64,000 nt of DNA from Roseovarius sp. A-2 (GTDB lineage: Bacteria; Pseudomonadota; Alphaproteobacteria; Rhodobacterales; Rhodobacteraceae), in assembly GCF_002072155.1 (NCBI RefSeq), contig NZ_BDIY01000021.1, positions 17,773-81,772 on the forward strand, given 5' to 3'. Position 1 is the first letter of the stretch; each line of letters begins with the position of its first letter. Of the stretch, positions 61,110 through 64,000 are shown in pieces. The notes below the pieces were generated by a model. It was not told the origin of the DNA. It searched no databases and was given only the letters and a program-made list of their open reading frames with translations. Made by a program: the position numbers and the translations under genes.

Positions 61110-62146
61110 TCAGGCTCCTCTGCGCCGGGCCATGTATCGGAGAGACGATAGCCCTCGGGCCAGGGGTCTTCGGGGTCCAGCATAAGGGTGGATTGCCCGG
61201 TGATCCATGCCCGACCCGCGATTTCCGGGCGGATCGCCGCCAAGGGGCCACAGGTGGTGGCCCCGAGGATGCGCCCGTCAAAGCGCGCGCCGATGAGCGA
61301 GGTGGCGCTGTAGCGGTCGTCTTGGTTCATCTGCCCGCGCGCATGCAGGAGCGCCATGCGAACCGAGAGCCCGGTGCCGGTGGGCGAACGGTCGATCTTG
61401 CCGGGGCGGATGGCGACGGCGTGGCGGGCATGGAGCGTGTTGCCGTCGCGCGTGGGCGGGGTGGCGAAGAGGCAAAAGGAGATATGCCGCCAATCGGGAT
61501 TGGTGGGGTGGTCGAACCCCAGTTGATCGGTCGCGGCGCTGGTGATGCGGGTGCCGGTCTCGGCCAGATGGCGCGCGTTTTCGGGCGTGAGCGCCAGACC
61601 CAGCGTCGCGGGATCGACCACCACGAAACTGTCGCCGCCAAAGCCGGTATCGACGGTGATGCGTCCCAGCCCCGGCACGTCGAGCACGGCATCGAGGCGG
61701 CACGCGAAGGAGGGCAGGTTTTCGAGCGCCACTTGCGTCACGCGGCCCCCGTCGCAGCGTGCGCGCACCGCCACCAGCCCGCCGGGGGCCTCCAGCGTCA
61801 GCCGGGTTTCGGGTTCTTGCATGGGCAGGATGCCGGTCTCCAGCAGGACGGTTGCCACGCAGATCGTGTTCGAGCCGGACATTGGCGGGGTGTCACAAGG
61901 CTCCATGATGATGAAGCCCATGTTGGCGCGGCTGTCCACCGGAGGCACCAGTAGATTGACGTGGCGGAATACGCCGCCGCGCGGCTCGTTCAGGACGAAG
62001 CGGCGCAGACGGTCGTCGCGGGCGATGTGGCGGGATTTCTGCCACATGGTGGCACCGGGGGGCGGGGCGACGCCGCCGGTGATCACATCGCCCACCTCAC
62101 CGCCGGCATGGGCCGTGGTGATCTGGATCGCGACGGTGGAGCGCAT
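61106..62146 (-). CDS. Proline racemase-family protein, trans-3-hydroxyproline dehydratase-like
   Basis: 346 residues from the ATG at 62146. [17 protein letters not shown] and [26 protein letters not shown] mark the family. At the first catalytic position (Cys in MCGH-type) this protein has Ser (MSGSNT), and at the second (SPCGTG-type) it has Thr (SPTGTG). Racemases need both Cys; homologues with Thr at the second site are dehydratases of trans-3-hydroxy-L-proline. The Ser/Thr pair makes racemization unlikely. It sits in a three-gene overlapping set with the nitroreductase and the zinc-ribbon protein. Confidence 0.85.
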   Translation of the reverse strand: MRSTVAIQITTAHAGGEVGDVITGGVAPPPGATMWQKSRHIARDDRLRRFVLNEPRGGVFRHVNLLVPPVDSRANMGFIIMEPCDTPPMSGSNTICVATVLLETGILPMQEPETRLTLEAPGGLVAVRARCDGGRVTQVALENLPSFACRLDAVLDVPGLGRITVDTGFGGDSFVVVDPATLGLALTPENARHLAETGTRITSAATDQLGFDHPTNPDWRHISFCLFATPPTRDGNTLHARHAVAIRPGKIDRSPTGTGLSVRMALLHARGQMNQDDRYSATSLIGARFDGRILGATTCGPLAAIRPEIAGRAWITGQSTLMLDPEDPWPEGYRLSDTWPGAEEPE

Positions 62147-63267
62147 CAGAAGCCGCCCTGTTCCAGCGCGACCAGATAGCCGATGCCGCCTGCGAGGGCG
62201 GCGCCCAGAATGACCGCGACGGCGATTTTCCACGCCGACCAGGGCCGTTCGCCCTGTACGCGACCGGTGCGGGCGTTGACCACGAAACGGTAGGTCTCGC
62301 CTCGGTATTTATAGGCGGCGAGCCATACGGGTAGCAGGATATGCTTGAAGGTGACATCGCTCACGGCGGTGTTGATGTCGTGGATGCGTTGCCGGTCGCC
62401 GCCGATATCGAACCGCACGTCTCGGGCGATGGTGGCGTCCATCTTGTCGCGTGCCTGGCTGAAACCGTCTTCGAGGTCGACGCTGTAGCCTTCGGCGCGA
62501 AAGCCTGCGAGATATTCCGGCGTGTAGGGTTCCAGTGCCGACAGATCCCATGGCTCCAGCGCGTCGGTGAAGCGTTTGGGCAAGCTGTGCGAGGCAAGCA
62601 CCAGAACATCGTCGAAGAACCGCGCGACCCGGCCCGAGACGGCGCGCCAGCGGACCTTTGCGACCTGTATGGTCTGGCGCTTGCCGTCGCGCATGACGGT
62701 GCGGCTCTCATAGTGAACGGTGCCGCGCTCGCCGCGATATTGCGACTTGGTGTCGGCGTCGAAGGTCCAGTAGGGGACGTAGATGCCTTCCATCTTGCGG
62801 CCCTTGCGCGCGTAATCCTGCAAGCCGTTTGGCGCAAACCAGAGTCGGCCCAGCCAGTCGGTCATCGCCGTGCGGGCGGCACTCTCGTCCAGCGCAAAGG
62901 GCAGTAGCGCGCGCGGCTTGATATGACGGTGCGTGCCGGTATCGGTGACGACGGGCGAGGCGCAGAACGGGCAAAGGGTGGCGTGGGTGTCGGTGCCCAG
63001 TTCGACCTGCGCGCCGCAGCTTGTGCATTTGGTGGTGCGGGTCTCTTCCATTTCCTGCGCGGGGAGTTGATCGCGCAGGGCCGTGCGAAAATCCAGTTCC
63101 CTGATGCCGCCCTGCCATGGCCCGCCGGTCTCGATCTCGGCCATGTCGCCGCAATGGTCGCAGATCAACTGACCTGCGCCCGGATCGTAGCGGTAATCCG
63201 ACCCGCAGCTTGCGCAGGGAAAGCGATGTTCGACGGCGGCGGGGGCGGGGGGCGGTGTGTCTGACAT
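62146..63267 (-). CDS. Zinc-ribbon protein with C-terminal membrane helix
   Basis: 373 residues from the ATG at 63267. Two N-terminal zinc ribbons: [13 protein letters not shown] with CDHCG, and [11 protein letters not shown] with CPFCASP. A large soluble middle part (for example [20 protein letters not shown]) is followed by one helix ([23 protein letters not shown]). Such proteins are often mislabelled as primosomal helicase parts; no helicase motif is present. Function unknown. TGATG junction with the proline-racemase-family gene downstream. Confidence 0.85.
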   Translation of the reverse strand: MSDTPPPAPAAVEHRFPCASCGSDYRYDPGAGQLICDHCGDMAEIETGGPWQGGIRELDFRTALRDQLPAQEMEETRTTKCTSCGAQVELGTDTHATLCPFCASPVVTDTGTHRHIKPRALLPFALDESAARTAMTDWLGRLWFAPNGLQDYARKGRKMEGIYVPYWTFDADTKSQYRGERGTVHYESRTVMRDGKRQTIQVAKVRWRAVSGRVARFFDDVLVLASHSLPKRFTDALEPWDLSALEPYTPEYLAGFRAEGYSVDLEDGFSQARDKMDATIARDVRFDIGGDRQRIHDINTAVSDVTFKHILLPVWLAAYKYRGETYRFVVNARTGRVQGERPWSAWKIAVAVILGAALAGGIGYLVALEQGGF

Positions 63268-63274
63268 GGGGCCT

Positions 63275-63424
63275 TCAGAGAATGTGATGAATGGTGCGCG
63301 GCGTGATCTGCCGCAGTGCGCCGTCGTCAAGGGAGGTATGCCGCCAGAGGTTGACGACCGCGTGCAGCGCGGTGATCGCCAGCAGGGCAAGAAGCAGCGT
63401 GCGCGCGGCGGCGCATCGGCTCAC
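63275..63424 (-). CDS. Small membrane protein (49 aa), GTG start
   Basis: 49 codons from a GTG that overlaps the preceding stop (GTGA). One hydrophobic helix (TLLLALLAITALHAVVNLW) and a polar end (LRQITPRTIHHIL). The stop is 7 nt before the zinc-ribbon gene's ATG, so it is probably the lead gene of that operon. No family recognised. Confidence 0.6.
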   Translation of the reverse strand: MSRCAAARTLLLALLAITALHAVVNLWRHTSLDDGALRQITPRTIHHIL

Positions 63425-63579
63425 GCGCCCGGCGGGGGCGGCGGCATGACGGTGAAGAGCTGCGCCAGTTCCGTCACGTCCTCGGCGCGTTTCCAGCCAT
63501 CCTGACCGGCGGTTCGTATAAGTGAGCGACAGTCGCGCGATGCGATAGGTGACTCCAACAAATGATTAGTTTTCTTCAT
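63421..63579 (-). CDS. Small hybrid-looking gene (52 aa), upstream of the zinc-ribbon operon
   Basis: 52 codons from the ATG at 63579 with a strong GAGGGG before it. The second half (GQDGWKRAEDVTELAQLFTVM ending PPPPPGA) looks like the conserved C-terminus of an old operon gene, while the first half (MKKTNHLLESPIASRDC) looks unrelated and AT-richer. It may be a fusion formed when accessory DNA joined at about 63510. Expression is plausible given the ribosome-binding site. Confidence 0.45.
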   Translation of the reverse strand: MKKTNHLLESPIASRDCRSLIRTAGQDGWKRAEDVTELAQLFTVMPPPPPGA

Positions 63580-63591
63580 TGGCACCCCTCG

Positions 63592-63857
63592 TCAAAGAAA
63601 ATACCGTACAGGAAAAACGCTGCCCTGCTTTTTCAAGTGTGAAAACGATTTATTCACGTATTTGCGTCGAACCTCATCAGCTGCGACTTTGCCGGAAAAC
63701 CGTATCCTAGCACGCTTTCCCTGCGGCACATCAACTTGTTCCCACTGATCTATTTGGAATACCTCGACGATAAGACCTCGGTATTCCGCTATTGCATACT
63801 TGGCTTTTTCAGCCTTAGAGCGATCCAAAGTCCAGTCGCCCCGCGTAGCGTTGTAAA
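63592..63857 (-). pseudogene. 5'-truncated gene cut by the insertion sequence
   Basis: About 88 codons, read from the IS end: FIYNATRGDWTLDRSKAEKA, then YAIAEYRGLIVEVFQIDQWE, RARIRFSGKVAADEVRRKYVNKS and a stop at 63592. The W...AKYAIAVYRG...EVY.I..W pattern resembles C-terminal domains seen in some phage or restriction-associated proteins (GIY-YIG or similar), but I cannot name it. No start remains; the 5' end is replaced by the IS3 element. Confidence 0.55.
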
Positions 63858-64000
63858 TGAAGTGGTCCCACCTTTTCGGACATGTTTGCAGCTTTTCTAA
63901 GGTGTATCGGGTTTAGGTTTCATGCTGCTTCTTGTTGTTCCAAGCCTACCCAATATGCGTCGTCAGGCGTCTGCCGATCAAGGGCGGAATGGGGCCTTTT
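63858..64000 (-). mobile_element. IS3-family insertion sequence, end only
   Basis: The element seems to begin at 63858 with tgaagtggtcccaccttttc, an IS3-type terminal repeat starting TG. 62 nt further in is the stop of a transposase OrfB reading toward this end. The rest lies beyond the window. Confidence 0.7.
63920..64000 (-). CDS. IS3-family transposase OrfB, C-terminal 26 residues
   Basis: The frame from the window edge reads KRPHSALDRQTPDDAYWVGL and then EQQEAA before the stop. RPHSAL...TP..AYW is the conserved end of the IS3 integrase (rve) domain. Partial because the window ends here. Confidence 0.85.
   Translation of the reverse strand, partial: KRPHSALDRQTPDDAYWVGLEQQEAA

Overview
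The window looks like a chromosomal segment of a marine alphaproteobacterium of the Rhodobacteraceae (Roseobacter-type). The reasons are high GC over most of its length, a urtABCDE-ureDABCEFG cluster, a PleD-type diguanylate cyclase, DUF3572, ribosomal protein L28, PepN, an FnrL-type box, a hairpin repeat of the kind common in that family, and Hint/RTX proteins. This assignment comes from gene content only.

Layout. (1) 1-4.8 kb holds a branched-chain-amino-acid-type ABC importer (livG 3' end, livF, livH, livM, substrate-binding protein), closed by a hairpin. (2) 5.1-18.7 kb is an accessory region. It contains an orphan HigA-type antitoxin beside a truncated toxin, a hairpin-rich stretch, a 52-aa gene, and a defence-like block: a small gene, an SMC-like ABC ATPase, and a fused nuclease-methyltransferase. 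A PIN-domain gene sits on the opposite strand in tandem with an unknown partner. A small unknown gene family has a broken copy to the left of this block and an intact copy to its right. An ArsR regulator with an MFS transporter, a DUF1638 gene and a transposase scrap follow. (3) 19.1-30.3 kb is a complete urea module: UrtABCDE imports urea, UreABC hydrolyses it, and UreDEFG mature the nickel site. A 52-aa His-rich membrane peptide lies between ureA and ureB. (4) 30.3-44.6 kb is mostly ordinary: an ABC exporter, a complex I accessory subunit, a REC-like protein and an XRE regulator with shared palindromic sites upstream, MtnP, a Tat-exported isochorismatase-fold protein divergent from an AraC regulator, PleD, a DUF3572-HAD-DMT operon, a non-pyrrolysine MttB-family protein, a copper chaperone pair, and L28.

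(5) 44.8-49.8 kb has a TPP-riboswitch-controlled thiamine-precursor salvage operon (thiZ-tenA-thiX, no thiY seen), an H-NOX-like protein that lacks the expected heme residues overlapping a GGDEF gene, and a cytochrome c. (6) 50-63.3 kb contains an unknown 427-aa protein, a lytic transglycosylase, PepN, a photolyase remnant with a decayed DUF2256 gene, a GATase-I hydrolase, two paralogous Hint proteins (one with RTX and PA14-like regions), Dtd, Hsp20 with an FNR-type box, a nitroreductase, a proline-racemase-family enzyme and a zinc-ribbon membrane protein. (7) 63.3-64 kb is a breakpoint zone of small and truncated genes ending in an IS3-family element that runs off the window.

Positions of internal motifs are estimates from reading the sequence. 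No database or structure search was run.
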